A stretch of 64,000 bases of DNA from Lachnospiraceae bacterium (lineage in GTDB: Bacteria; Bacillota; Clostridia; Lachnospirales; Lachnospiraceae). Positions within the stretch are counted from its first letter, which is position 1; the number at the start of each line of letters is the position of its first letter. The DNA lies in contig JAGAMG010000054.1 in NCBI GenBank assembly GCA_017624835.1, positions 1 to 64,000 of the forward strand, given 5' to 3'. Under the pieces are notes generated by a model that saw only the letters and a list, made by a program, of their open reading frames with translations, did not search any database and was not told the DNA's origin. This document shows, in pieces, positions 8,117 to 17,679 of this stretch. Made by a program: the position numbers and the translations under genes.

Positions 8117-10786
8117 TTATTCATTCTGCAAAACCTCACAGCGGAAAATATAATATTTCGCTACCATATCCTGCTTGTTTTCTCTTACAACCATTGCAAA
8201 CATATTCTTTGCTTCGTAATAAAATCCTTTGTCAAACAAATCCATTGCCTTATCAAACGCATGTTGAGTCTGTTTTAGTAATCTTCTCTGCTCTTCAGGA
8301 CTATTATCATAGATATCGTATAAACCAATCTCCAGATTTTCTGTTTCCATCCGTCCAATGTATCGATTTGCAAAAGCATTCTGATTTACTACTTCATCGT
8401 AGGCTGTTTCTGTTACCAGGAACCTGCTTCCCATATTACCCAGGAATTCTTCATTAGAAAGAATTTCTTCAAATTCCGGTGCCAATATAACAGGAACATA
8501 ACGTTCTTTATCGCCACAGATTCCAAAGTAAACTTCTGTCAGGTCAAGCATAATTCCTACCGTCAACTGTTCCTCCGGATCAGAAAGCTTATTTTCTGCA
8601 TCAATTCTTGCCAGAATGGAAAGAGCTGTCACAATTGCAGAATCCACACCCTTCTTACAAATCAACATCATACTGTGCATATTTGCATCATCCACAACAG
8701 AAACAATTTCATTACGCTGCGAAAAATAATTTACGGTGGTAAAGAAACGATTCATGATATTCTCTTTCTTATCCATGGAAATACCTTCCGTAGGCTCCAA
8801 GCGAATATTCATTATTGCGAAATCGCCCTTTATACTGCTTCCTACCGTCAAATCACCCAGATTGTCTTTTCCTAACAATTCCATGATACTGGGTGGTACA
8901 AAACGATAATAAATTTTACTCATACGCTCAAGATTCAAAATCTGCATATCTATATCATCAGCCATTTTATTGAATACTCTTGCGATTCCGGTAAGTTCAT
9001 CCTCCGATGTACTGTTGATTCGAATGCTTCGATCCCCATCGGCAAACATCTGCATTTCCCGTTTCATTTCTCCCAAAGGGAATAAAATGCGGTAGAACAA
9101 TACGATAAGCACTACCATTACAATAATAAGGAATGCCACACACACAATCACAAAGTCCTTAATAAAAGTAGCGGTATAGGCTTCAATATTAGGGGTATAA
9201 ACACCGGTCTCCAATAGGTAGACCGTCTCACCGGAAAGACCGCCGATTGGTGTTACACAAATCAATCTCTCACCTAGCGCATCTCTGATAGTTCCTGTAA
9301 CCGCTTCACCCGTCAGCGCCGCACGACGGTACATGCTTTCCGCATTGTGGTTCATCAAAATATCATAAGAATAAAAACAAGGCTGATAACGATCCACTCC
9401 AATATATAAATTACCATTTTCATAATAAAGCGCTCTGGTATACAAATCACGGGTATTCATCTGCTGACTGAGATACTCATAGGCTTCACCCGAATAGTCA
9501 TAAGGATATTCAATCTCATTAAAGGATTCTTGACCAAAAAGCGCTGCCAGCATATTACCTTCATCTATGGTCTGCTTTTCAAAGTTTTGCAAAATTGCAT
9601 CCGCATAGTACTGAAAGGAAATGAAGCCAAACAATGCCATTGTTACCACCAGCATGGGAATGGTTGCACTGATTAAACGCTCCATAATGGTGTGACCACC
9701 ACGAATACTGGAAACAAATATGGTAATCAGGAAAAACGCCACTAATAACAGGATTATATATGTCACCCAAATCTTAAAAAACTCACATACTATAAAAACT
9801 GTATTATATCGAAATTCATCCACCACATAAGCAGTGCCGTTTTCCGCCAGCAACATGCTAAACATACCTGTCTGCGGATTTTTCACCAATGCCGTGTATT
9901 CGTTGAGATTCGCCATACAGATAGTAACAATATTTCTGGGAGTATAGATACTGGAACCTCCAAAGGGGCTGTTTCCACTCCATATTGTTTCTTCTGAACC
10001 ATCCGTCAGATTAAGCTTTATAATATCTCCTGTTTCATGTTCTCCAAGATAGATGTAACCACTTTCTGCATGGGCAATATAGCTTGGATACATTAATGTA
10101 GTTACGTCTCTGGCCGGATATACTTCCTGTACCTTTTCTTCACTGGCACAATAGATTTTTCCGGAATCCGAAATGTATACCAGATTCCTGCTATTACCTA
10201 TGGCCTTATAAATTCCCTCACCGGACTTCATGGGATATGTTCTGGTATTCTTCAAGGATAAGGTTTCTTCCAAAATAGCACCATATTCATGAATTTCCCA
10301 TATTGCCTTTGTTTCATAAGGATCCGTTCCGATTAAGGTAACGGTATCTCCCGAACTATTTATCCATCCATACTCATAGTTATCCTGATTGGTAATATCA
10401 AAGGTCTTTTCTTCCTTTACAAAGCTTTTTTCAAAGTTCAAAACAACCAGTTCCTGTCCCAGCAATGTACCATCATAACTGTCTGTTCTGTCCCGAAGCA
10501 CATAAACATATATTCCGCCGGCCGCAATTCCCCTTACACGGTAATTGCAATCCTTTTGTCTTGTCTGAAACTGATAGGATTTTTCAATTTTTCCTGCCTG
10601 ATCAATTCTCGCAATTACAGTATTGTCATCCTCATTCCAGCCAACAATGCTCTTCGCTTCATCCGTGTTGCAAAAAGCAAGGAGAGAATCTACCGGCATT
10701 GAACTTCTTTGAATACTTTGATATCCAGCTATAATACCGGCAATGATTATCATAGCTAGCATTATTCTCTTTAAAATCTTACTCAT
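8117..10786 (-). CDS. Four-TM sensory protein with HAMP and degenerate class III cyclase domain
   Basis: The protein has 889 residues. TM helices are at about 7-22, 339-359, 370-392 and 541-566. The outer loop 25-335 has repeated beta strands like a propeller. A second outer domain spans 393-540. A HAMP domain follows at about 568-615 (GDRSIRINSTSEDELTGIA), and then a region of the adenylate/guanylate cyclase type that starts FVPPSIMELLGK, in the typical bacterial HAMP-cyclase order. The usual FSDIRGFT metal motif is replaced by IMNIRLEPTEG, so the first metal Asp is Asn and catalysis is unlikely. A TPR-like helical tail ends the protein. Probable envelope sensor for the injection cluster (inference). 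Confidence 0.8.
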   Translation of the reverse strand: MSKILKRIMLAMIIIAGIIAGYQSIQRSSMPVDSLLAFCNTDEAKSIVGWNEDDNTVIARIDQAGKIEKSYQFQTRQKDCNYRVRGIAAGGIYVYVLRDRTDSYDGTLLGQELVVLNFEKSFVKEEKTFDITNQDNYEYGWINSSGDTVTLIGTDPYETKAIWEIHEYGAILEETLSLKNTRTYPMKSGEGIYKAIGNSRNLVYISDSGKIYCASEEKVQEVYPARDVTTLMYPSYIAHAESGYIYLGEHETGDIIKLNLTDGSEETIWSGNSPFGGSSIYTPRNIVTICMANLNEYTALVKNPQTGMFSMLLAENGTAYVVDEFRYNTVFIVCEFFKIWVTYIILLLVAFFLITIFVSSIRGGHTIMERLISATIPMLVVTMALFGFISFQYYADAILQNFEKQTIDEGNMLAALFGQESFNEIEYPYDYSGEAYEYLSQQMNTRDLYTRALYYENGNLYIGVDRYQPCFYSYDILMNHNAESMYRRAALTGEAVTGTIRDALGERLICVTPIGGLSGETVYLLETGVYTPNIEAYTATFIKDFVIVCVAFLIIVMVVLIVLFYRILFPLGEMKREMQMFADGDRSIRINSTSEDELTGIARVFNKMADDIDMQILNLERMSKIYYRFVPPSIMELLGKDNLGDLTVGSSIKGDFAIMNIRLEPTEGISMDKKENIMNRFFTTVNYFSQRNEIVSVVDDANMHSMMLICKKGVDSAIVTALSILARIDAENKLSDPEEQLTVGIMLDLTEVYFGICGDKERYVPVILAPEFEEILSNEEFLGNMGSRFLVTETAYDEVVNQNAFANRYIGRMETENLEIGLYDIYDNSPEEQRRLLKQTQHAFDKAMDLFDKGFYYEAKNMFAMVVRENKQDMVAKYYIFRCEVLQNE

Positions 10787-10818
10787 ATGTATCCGTCCCT
10801 GTTTCCTTCCTGCCCGGT

Positions 10819-11709
10819 CTATTCTTCATCGCCCAAATATACATTTCCAATGTATTGGATTCCATAATAGCTGACATTATTTTCATATGCCTTACGAATT
10901 TTCCACCTGCTATGAATCTGCACCCCTGCATAGATGGCAGTGGCGATTACCAGAATAGTCAAAAACGTAGTCATTGAATTACGGAACAAAAAATTCTTCA
11001 CACGGTGGAATCTGCTTTTAATCCACCATACAAGACCTTTCATAACTACCGGCTTATCGGACATTCCTCTGATAAGAGAAATCATATGACCTAACGAAGA
11101 AAGTCCCCCATTGTTCATTTTTAAATAGAAAAGTCTCAAATCACTGGGATAATTTTCCGGAGTATCATGACTGGCCTTATAGTTCAATTCCAGCACACCG
11201 AATGCTGCCTTTGCTACACTTTTCAGATACTGTTCTTCATTAACATCCTGCTGCATCTGGTCAAAATCCAGAAAATAATTAAACTGGATGTTTCCCTCTC
11301 TGGTAATGTTAATATTTCGTTCATCCAAGAGAAGCATTCCCATATCAGACCCTGCACCACTCTCAGCACAAGCAGAAATCAAGTTCAATGCCACTCTCTT
11401 GCAATCCGAAAATTCCTCCAGATATACTCCACTCATCAGCGACAGCAGATTCTCATGATAATACCGAAATACTAAATTAAGGCAATCTCCGTAAGTGAAA
11501 GATCCTACAAAATCCCGGTTCGAAAAAAACATCCTCTCTGTATTCAGTTTTTCTGTAACAATTTTTCGAACTTTTTTATCCCGTATGGAAATCATCGTAT
11601 AGAATGAACCTGTATCCTTCAGAAGATCCGTACATACATAAATATCATTAACCGGATTCTTTAATACGGTTCTGACGATTTCCAACTCCATATTCAACGC
11701 TGGAAACAT
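10819..11709 (-). CDS. Single-TM protein with a possible kinase-like (EssB-type) domain
   Basis: The protein has 296 residues: a cytoplasmic domain of about 240, one membrane helix at about 245-265, and a short outer tail ending in GDEE. The segment LLLDERNINITREGNIQFNYFLDFDQ, seen around residues 125-150, recalls the catalytic-loop and DFD region of pseudokinases such as EssB of type VII secretion, but the catalytic Asp and Lys pattern is not convincing. It is closely spaced with neighbours on both sides. Likely part of the membrane assembly for the injection system; fold assignment is tentative. Confidence 0.55.
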   Translation of the reverse strand: MFPALNMELEIVRTVLKNPVNDIYVCTDLLKDTGSFYTMISIRDKKVRKIVTEKLNTERMFFSNRDFVGSFTYGDCLNLVFRYYHENLLSLMSGVYLEEFSDCKRVALNLISACAESGAGSDMGMLLLDERNINITREGNIQFNYFLDFDQMQQDVNEEQYLKSVAKAAFGVLELNYKASHDTPENYPSDLRLFYLKMNNGGLSSLGHMISLIRGMSDKPVVMKGLVWWIKSRFHRVKNFLFRNSMTTFLTILVIATAIYAGVQIHSRWKIRKAYENNVSYYGIQYIGNVYLGDEE

Positions 11710-11735
11710 CTTTTACCTACTTTATCTTCTATTTA

Positions 11736-13529
11736 TTATTCATCAATTTTCTTTTGTGAGACAATAATAAATGCATGTGTAAAGATATCAGGATTGCTCA
11801 ATGCAGCTACCTTAACCTCATATACACCCTCCTGTGCAGGAGCTGTATACACACCATTATTGTCAACCTTACCGCCTTCCGGATCCAGCAGAGTATAACT
11901 TAATGCTTCCTCCGGCATATTGATAAATACAGGATTAATATGCACGCTTCCTTTAGGAGGAAGTACAATGGTATCTGGTTGAATCATAATACAACCCTTC
12001 TGTTCCTTGATGTTGTATACTCTCTTCTCCAGATCCTCCGGTTTAAATGCATACCAGCGGATACGAAGTCCGATTTTTCCCATCTTCACCTTCGGTCGTA
12101 CCCCCACTACAAAGGTACCTCGTTCCGGAAGAATTTTAATTGCCTGGTCTATTTGAAATACTTTTTCTTCCGTCAATGTATTATCCGAAGCAAAAATGCT
12201 TCCGTCTCCAAGAATAATGGATTCCCTGTCGCTCTTTGTGGCAGCGTCTTTGCTGATATACTCCACACCCACTTCCACATACACCGGTCCATTTCCAAGA
12301 CCATGCATGATTTCATCGGAGAAATATACTTTTCCGATCTCTCCACCGGTTCCCAGAGACATTTCAAAAACTCCACTGGAATTTGTTCTCTTCTCATAAG
12401 AAACCGTGGTGCCATCTACGCTACGACTTGCTATGGGTTTAAAAATCTCTGCTGTATTCTCTGCCACAGGTGTAACAATATACTCATGCAGCTTTTCCAG
12501 ATTCATTAACTGCTGTGTATTGCATACATACTGACCAAAAGGAACGCGTTCAATACTATCAATTAAGGATGCATTTCCTGAGCGAATCAACTGAATTTTA
12601 GCAATCCAGAGTTTCTCGTCATATTTCCTGTCTAATTCTACATCCATGGCTCCTTTATAGCTGTTGCTGTTTACATAATCCAAAACAGTTCCCATTACCG
12701 GCGTTACTGTAAACACCATATTTTCAGCATTTTCCTTCTGACCGGCCTTTTGAAGTTCAATATTTTTGAACTCTATTTCTATTGCTTCACCACCATACAT
12801 ATAATCTTCCACCCGGAAGGTCTGTTCCAATACCAGAACATTTCCATATTCCTGACTGAGATTATCTGCCCTGATTTCCAACTCCTTGTCAACAATTCCT
12901 TCAGAAGTTACCTTACAGGAAAAGGTGCAAACACTTGGTACATGGCTACATTTCCGAATTTCGGTACGCCCCTTCATCAGCATATTAGGCACAATAAATG
13001 TGGGCATATATTGAGTGATACAAACATCTTCATCCTGATACAGTACTTGAGCAGAAATATAAGCGTCTTCTTCTTTTTCCACTTTTGTACAATCATTATA
13101 ATCCCGAAGAAAGAGCTTATATCCTTCTTTTAAGTGATTAAACTTTTTGCCATTACCATCCGCATCCGTTTCCATTACTGCATATACCGGATCTGTGGGT
13201 TCCTCCTCGTATGCAATTCCCAGGCACACAGAATCAGTCTTCAAAGTATTATAGCCTTCTATTGTGGAAAGCTTGATTACCTGGGTCTTTGGAACCACAA
13301 TCTCTCTTCCGCTGGCATCCAATGCCATTCCGGACTGTAACACAATCGAAGCGTCATCGGTTGCAACTACATCCATACCATAAACAACGCCAAACCCATG
13401 CAGGGTGCGATTAATCAGCCTACGCTTATCATTCATATAACCCTGTTCACTTTGAAAATCTTTGGAAGCTAACAGTTTTCCATAATAATAATTGTTGCGC
13501 TCAAAGGAATAATATTTCCGGTTAAACAT
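11736..13529 (-). CDS. Baseplate/fibre-like CIS protein with C-terminal Ig-like domain
   Basis: This 597-residue protein begins with a segment (YYYGKLLASKDFQSEQGYMN, then RLINRTLHGFGVVYGMDV) that I recognise from phage-tail-like and CIS structural genes of unknown role, often described only as hypothetical. The middle part is rich in beta strands. The last 100 residues, with PKGSVHINPVFINMP and VDNNGVYTAPAQEG, match a bacterial Ig-like domain. No signal peptide or TM is visible. The ATG is one base after the stop of the 1362-residue surface protein gene, which suggests coupled translation. It may connect the particle to the membrane or surface proteins (inference). Confidence 0.65.
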   Translation of the reverse strand: MFNRKYYSFERNNYYYGKLLASKDFQSEQGYMNDKRRLINRTLHGFGVVYGMDVVATDDASIVLQSGMALDASGREIVVPKTQVIKLSTIEGYNTLKTDSVCLGIAYEEEPTDPVYAVMETDADGNGKKFNHLKEGYKLFLRDYNDCTKVEKEEDAYISAQVLYQDEDVCITQYMPTFIVPNMLMKGRTEIRKCSHVPSVCTFSCKVTSEGIVDKELEIRADNLSQEYGNVLVLEQTFRVEDYMYGGEAIEIEFKNIELQKAGQKENAENMVFTVTPVMGTVLDYVNSNSYKGAMDVELDRKYDEKLWIAKIQLIRSGNASLIDSIERVPFGQYVCNTQQLMNLEKLHEYIVTPVAENTAEIFKPIASRSVDGTTVSYEKRTNSSGVFEMSLGTGGEIGKVYFSDEIMHGLGNGPVYVEVGVEYISKDAATKSDRESIILGDGSIFASDNTLTEEKVFQIDQAIKILPERGTFVVGVRPKVKMGKIGLRIRWYAFKPEDLEKRVYNIKEQKGCIMIQPDTIVLPPKGSVHINPVFINMPEEALSYTLLDPEGGKVDNNGVYTAPAQEGVYEVKVAALSNPDIFTHAFIIVSQKKIDE

Positions 13530-13530
13530 C

Positions 13531-16500
13531 CTACTCTTCGCCCTCTTTCTTCTTTTTAATTGCCATTCTAATTAATAAGCCTCCTGCACCCAAAAGTGCA
13601 ACTATCGTACCATATGCTATCAACATCTTTGAATTGTGCTTTGCATCCTGCTCCAATTCTACCGGTGCTGCAATAGAATAATTACCCAGATCCTTGGTCA
13701 TAACATAAGCCACACCGCCGGATCTTCTGGTATTGCATACCTTCATATAACCATCCTCCTGCACCTTCACAAGATGAATGATGGAGTTCTGATATTCTGC
13801 AGGGATGGGAATTCCAATTTCAATTTCTTCTTCCGGCTGTACCTCTTCATCTGCAGCAACCATCTGCACATTATAGCTTGCAATCACTCCATAAGAATCC
13901 GCCAGCACTGACTTTACCATCTGTTCCGTGGAATCCGATACCTGCATATTTTCCACCTTCAGCACTGCATCCTCCCGAAGAGAACCTTCCTCTCCCGACA
14001 CAACCACACCATAAATTGCATTTCGAAGTACTATATCTGTATAACTGGGACCCGATTCCGTATCAGAAAAGCTTCGCCTGCTCTGCAAACGTCCGCTTCC
14101 ATTTTCCGTTATCTGCTCCTCTTCTTCAGCCGAAGTCTCTATCACAACAGGTTCCCTCACCGTATATCCTACACTCAGGATTCTACTGTCACTCATATGC
14201 TTCTTTACAGCAATCACCTTAAAATTAGTTGCCCTGGTCACCTCAATAGGTCCTGTGTATACCTGCAATCCGTCCTTTTTATTGGGATCCGGCTCCACGC
14301 CATCGGTTCGATAATAAATTGTTGCGTCTTCCGTGGCTGTCTTGAATATAACCTGAGTTCCCATTTCCAGCTCACCACTTGCGTAATTTGCAGTTGGCGG
14401 TGCAACCTGATTGGAAAAATCATAGGTAAAAGTACTTACATCACTTTGCTGATACTCACTGTCTATTGCAATTGCCTTAATTGTCATAGCTTTATCAACC
14501 ACAATACTTTTCATATACAAATTACTTGCCGCAGTAGGTTCACTACCGTCCGTAGTATAGTAAATACTTCCGGTTTCAGCCTTCAGCTCCACTTCTCCTT
14601 CCTGCGTGAAAACTGCTTTGTCCGGAATGGATGCGGTAGGTGCTGCCAATTTATTCATAATGGTATATGTAAAGGTCGCAAAGGCTGTGGTTTTCTCACT
14701 ACCCTCAGCGATTGCCATAGCTGTAATTGTTACCTGGGAACCGGGTTCACCATCAATCACAATTGAAGTTCCCGAGAGACTGTCCTCGGTAGGTGCTGCT
14801 CCATCCATTGTGTAATATATCTGAGCATTTGACATATCCGTATGGAGATGAATTATTTCCCCGTTTTTTACCGTACTTCCGCTTTCCTTATCTGCGAAGA
14901 TACCACCTGCATAGGTACTAATGGCATAGCTGTATGTACATACGTCACTGCTGCTATATCCGGTCTTAGTTGCATATGCCCTGAGGATAATCATATCTCC
15001 CACTTTCCCGTTCAATACCACCTTATTTCCCACAAGTACCTTTTTGTTTTTGGCATCCTTGGGATCACTTCCATCCAGAGTATAATGAATGATAGCATCT
15101 TCCTCTGCACTGAGTGAGATAACAGTTCCCGATGCAACCACCGCACCGGTTCCCACTGAAGGCTTGGGCATCTCCAGCTTTTGAGCCAACTCATATCGGA
15201 AGGTAGCCACGATACTTTCCATGCTATCCTTAACTGCATAGGCTTTTACAGTGGTTTTTTTCGTTATCCGAATGGGATTGGTTTCATCAAACACTTTGCT
15301 GGACGCTGAGGGCGTATTGGGAACCTCATCCCCATGGGCTATTTCATAATAAATTACCGCCCCCTCCGATGCTGTTTTCAATACCACTTCTGTATTTTCT
15401 TCCACCACCCCCGATATCGGATTGGCATAGGGAGAAGAAACTGCACCCGGATACGCATATACCAATCTGGAAATATCGCTATCTGCCAGACCGGGCTTAT
15501 AGGCCACTGCTGTAATGGTAAAAAAGGAACTGTCAGTATTTCTCTCTACAATAATTCCTGCAATGTTGGAATACTTATATGTTTTCTCTCCCGGTTCCCC
15601 TGTATTGGTATCAAAAACCGGTTCACTTCCGTCCAGAGTATAATAAATCTCCACTCCTTCTGTCTCTGAATACAATTGGATTCTGCTTCCCACTTGAATT
15701 TCTGTGGGAGTGTCCGCATTGGTCTGAGGTACAGCCTGTACAACTTCTACGGCTGCCTGTCCATCCACCATGTAGGTATATCTTCCAACAAGGCTGTTCT
15801 GATAAACCTGATAATAATTATCATCTATCTTTGTATAGGTTACTGCCTGAGCCATAACCAAAAATGTCTTTCCATAATTGGCAAAGGTTTCATTTACAAC
15901 AATCTGCTCTGATTCATTGTATTCCTTTGTACCTTCTCCTGCCACAGGTCCATCTTCCGTGATTTTAATAACCGGAGCTTTTCCATTGGTGGTATAAAAG
16001 ATTTTACTGCCACTGGTGCTGCATGTCAGTCCTATAACATCCCCCATTTTAACCTTTGCCGGTTCAGAAGCAGATGTGGTTACGGTAGCCTGTGGCATTG
16101 CTGTCTGCTGTCCCATACCATAGGGATAATGTAACAATTGAAAATCTCCCTTTTCCTTTCCCTCTTCTACGGCAAGCACATGTATTGACATAAAATTGTT
16201 AACTCGTAGCTGTGCACTTGCGGTAATGGTTCCTGAAAATTTCTCCAGCCCTGCATTGGAGGATCGATACCAGATATTATTTATCTTAAGATATGCCTTA
16301 CCATCCAATTTTACATAATTACCATTCTCAGAACGCACATCCAGGTTCAGACTCTTTCTGTCTTCATAGCTTACCCGTGTCAATACGGGGGCTTCTTCTG
16401 CATCCACAGCATAGAAGATATCCGAAGCGCCTTGCGCACCTCCCACGGAAAGAGCAATCCCGTCTCCCACATCAACACCGCTTCCATTTTTAGGTGTGGA

Positions 16501-17619
16501 TGTAACAATTGCCGAGGAACCGGACATATATGTTATGGGATATTCCTCCGCATCACTGTCGGCATATGCGCCACTACTGTCCACACTGCGATTTCTGACA
16601 TAGAGATAATTCATTCCCTTGGGGGAAAAGGCTCTTGTATAATCCGTCCATGCCACCCGGGAAAAATCAGTAACAATCCCATCACTCAGGAAATATTGGG
16701 CTTTCGCCACATCACTCGGCAAACTATTGGTAAGGATAATACTTTCATCCTCCGGCACCCCACCGTTTAGAGAAAAACCACTCTCTGTCGTAACAGTAGG
16801 CGCGTTCATTTTTTCCACATAATTGAAATTATACTTATGGGTTGTATACAACATCAAATCCAAATCTTTTGCTGTTTTTTTTCCCTCACGTGCGGCTTGA
16901 AACCAATAATCAATATGAGTGACTGTTATCATCTCTATGGACTGAACGAAATTTCCATTTTGCCAAAGAGGAATGACATCCCCACCGGAATATTTTATCC
17001 AGCCCTCCGCACTTGCACACTCTTCTACCATCGGTACAAATTTTCTTCCGTTGTCCCCTTCAGTAGTTATTATCATATCATTAGACCATTTTCCGGATAA
17101 TCCGTTTTTATAATCTTTGTAATAATCAAATAAGGTTTGTCCCATCTCATTAACAGTTGTCTTCTCTGACACCCGATAATAAGTAGCTGTTTCTCTCGTG
17201 GGCCAGTTCATATACTCATACCACCATGTCTGACTAACATAATCTTTCCACGAATGATCCGTGCCAATTCCGGTATGACTGTTATGGGGCTCCACCGAAA
17301 TCTGGGGTTGAAATACCTGTTCTTTTGTGTTAATAACCTTTACCTCTACAGGAGCATTTACACTTGTACTATATTTTACATTTTCATCTCCAAATTGATT
17401 TCCTCCCACTGTAACAGTCTGAGAAATCACCAGATCAGTAGGGGAACCTATTCCATTCCAAAACCTATCATTATCCGAAGAAGAACCTGTTATAAATCCC
17501 GTCTGTAATGATACTGCCTGAACAACCATATCCGAAAAAGGAAGCAGGAATACTGCCAGTGCTATCATAACCAGACCGATAACCTTCTTTATCATTAAAC
17601 CTTTTCTTATCCCTTTCAT
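13531..17619 (-). CDS. Large surface protein with chitobiase-type C-terminal (CHB_HEX_C_1) repeats
   Basis: The protein has 1362 residues. It has an N-terminal signal or anchor (IGLVMIALAVFLLPF), an unknown domain of about 300 residues, then about eight CHB_HEX_C_1-like Ig modules, each with a core such as IYYTLDGSEP, IHYTLDGSDP or IYYTMDGAAP. A conserved end domain follows (EIEIGIPIPAEYQNS), then a C-terminal TM helix and a KKKK tail. This topology places most of the chain outside and leaves it held in the membrane. The end domain is shared with the upstream 2148-residue protein, so the two are paralogues. GAGGAGCAGG stands before the ATG. It may act as an adhesin stalk or docking frame at the surface. 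Confidence 0.85.
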   Translation of the reverse strand: MKGIRKGLMIKKVIGLVMIALAVFLLPFSDMVVQAVSLQTGFITGSSSDNDRFWNGIGSPTDLVISQTVTVGGNQFGDENVKYSTSVNAPVEVKVINTKEQVFQPQISVEPHNSHTGIGTDHSWKDYVSQTWWYEYMNWPTRETATYYRVSEKTTVNEMGQTLFDYYKDYKNGLSGKWSNDMIITTEGDNGRKFVPMVEECASAEGWIKYSGGDVIPLWQNGNFVQSIEMITVTHIDYWFQAAREGKKTAKDLDLMLYTTHKYNFNYVEKMNAPTVTTESGFSLNGGVPEDESIILTNSLPSDVAKAQYFLSDGIVTDFSRVAWTDYTRAFSPKGMNYLYVRNRSVDSSGAYADSDAEEYPITYMSGSSAIVTSTPKNGSGVDVGDGIALSVGGAQGASDIFYAVDAEEAPVLTRVSYEDRKSLNLDVRSENGNYVKLDGKAYLKINNIWYRSSNAGLEKFSGTITASAQLRVNNFMSIHVLAVEEGKEKGDFQLLHYPYGMGQQTAMPQATVTTSASEPAKVKMGDVIGLTCSTSGSKIFYTTNGKAPVIKITEDGPVAGEGTKEYNESEQIVVNETFANYGKTFLVMAQAVTYTKIDDNYYQVYQNSLVGRYTYMVDGQAAVEVVQAVPQTNADTPTEIQVGSRIQLYSETEGVEIYYTLDGSEPVFDTNTGEPGEKTYKYSNIAGIIVERNTDSSFFTITAVAYKPGLADSDISRLVYAYPGAVSSPYANPISGVVEENTEVVLKTASEGAVIYYEIAHGDEVPNTPSASSKVFDETNPIRITKKTTVKAYAVKDSMESIVATFRYELAQKLEMPKPSVGTGAVVASGTVISLSAEEDAIIHYTLDGSDPKDAKNKKVLVGNKVVLNGKVGDMIILRAYATKTGYSSSDVCTYSYAISTYAGGIFADKESGSTVKNGEIIHLHTDMSNAQIYYTMDGAAPTEDSLSGTSIVIDGEPGSQVTITAMAIAEGSEKTTAFATFTYTIMNKLAAPTASIPDKAVFTQEGEVELKAETGSIYYTTDGSEPTAASNLYMKSIVVDKAMTIKAIAIDSEYQQSDVSTFTYDFSNQVAPPTANYASGELEMGTQVIFKTATEDATIYYRTDGVEPDPNKKDGLQVYTGPIEVTRATNFKVIAVKKHMSDSRILSVGYTVREPVVIETSAEEEEQITENGSGRLQSRRSFSDTESGPSYTDIVLRNAIYGVVVSGEEGSLREDAVLKVENMQVSDSTEQMVKSVLADSYGVIASYNVQMVAADEEVQPEEEIEIGIPIPAEYQNSIIHLVKVQEDGYMKVCNTRRSGGVAYVMTKDLGNYSIAAPVELEQDAKHNSKMLIAYGTIVALLGAGGLLIRMAIKKKKEGEE

Positions 17620-17679
17620 TTTCCTGCTCCTCTTCTCTCCTTGGTATGTTTACTCTAACATACCGTTTCAAAATCCACA

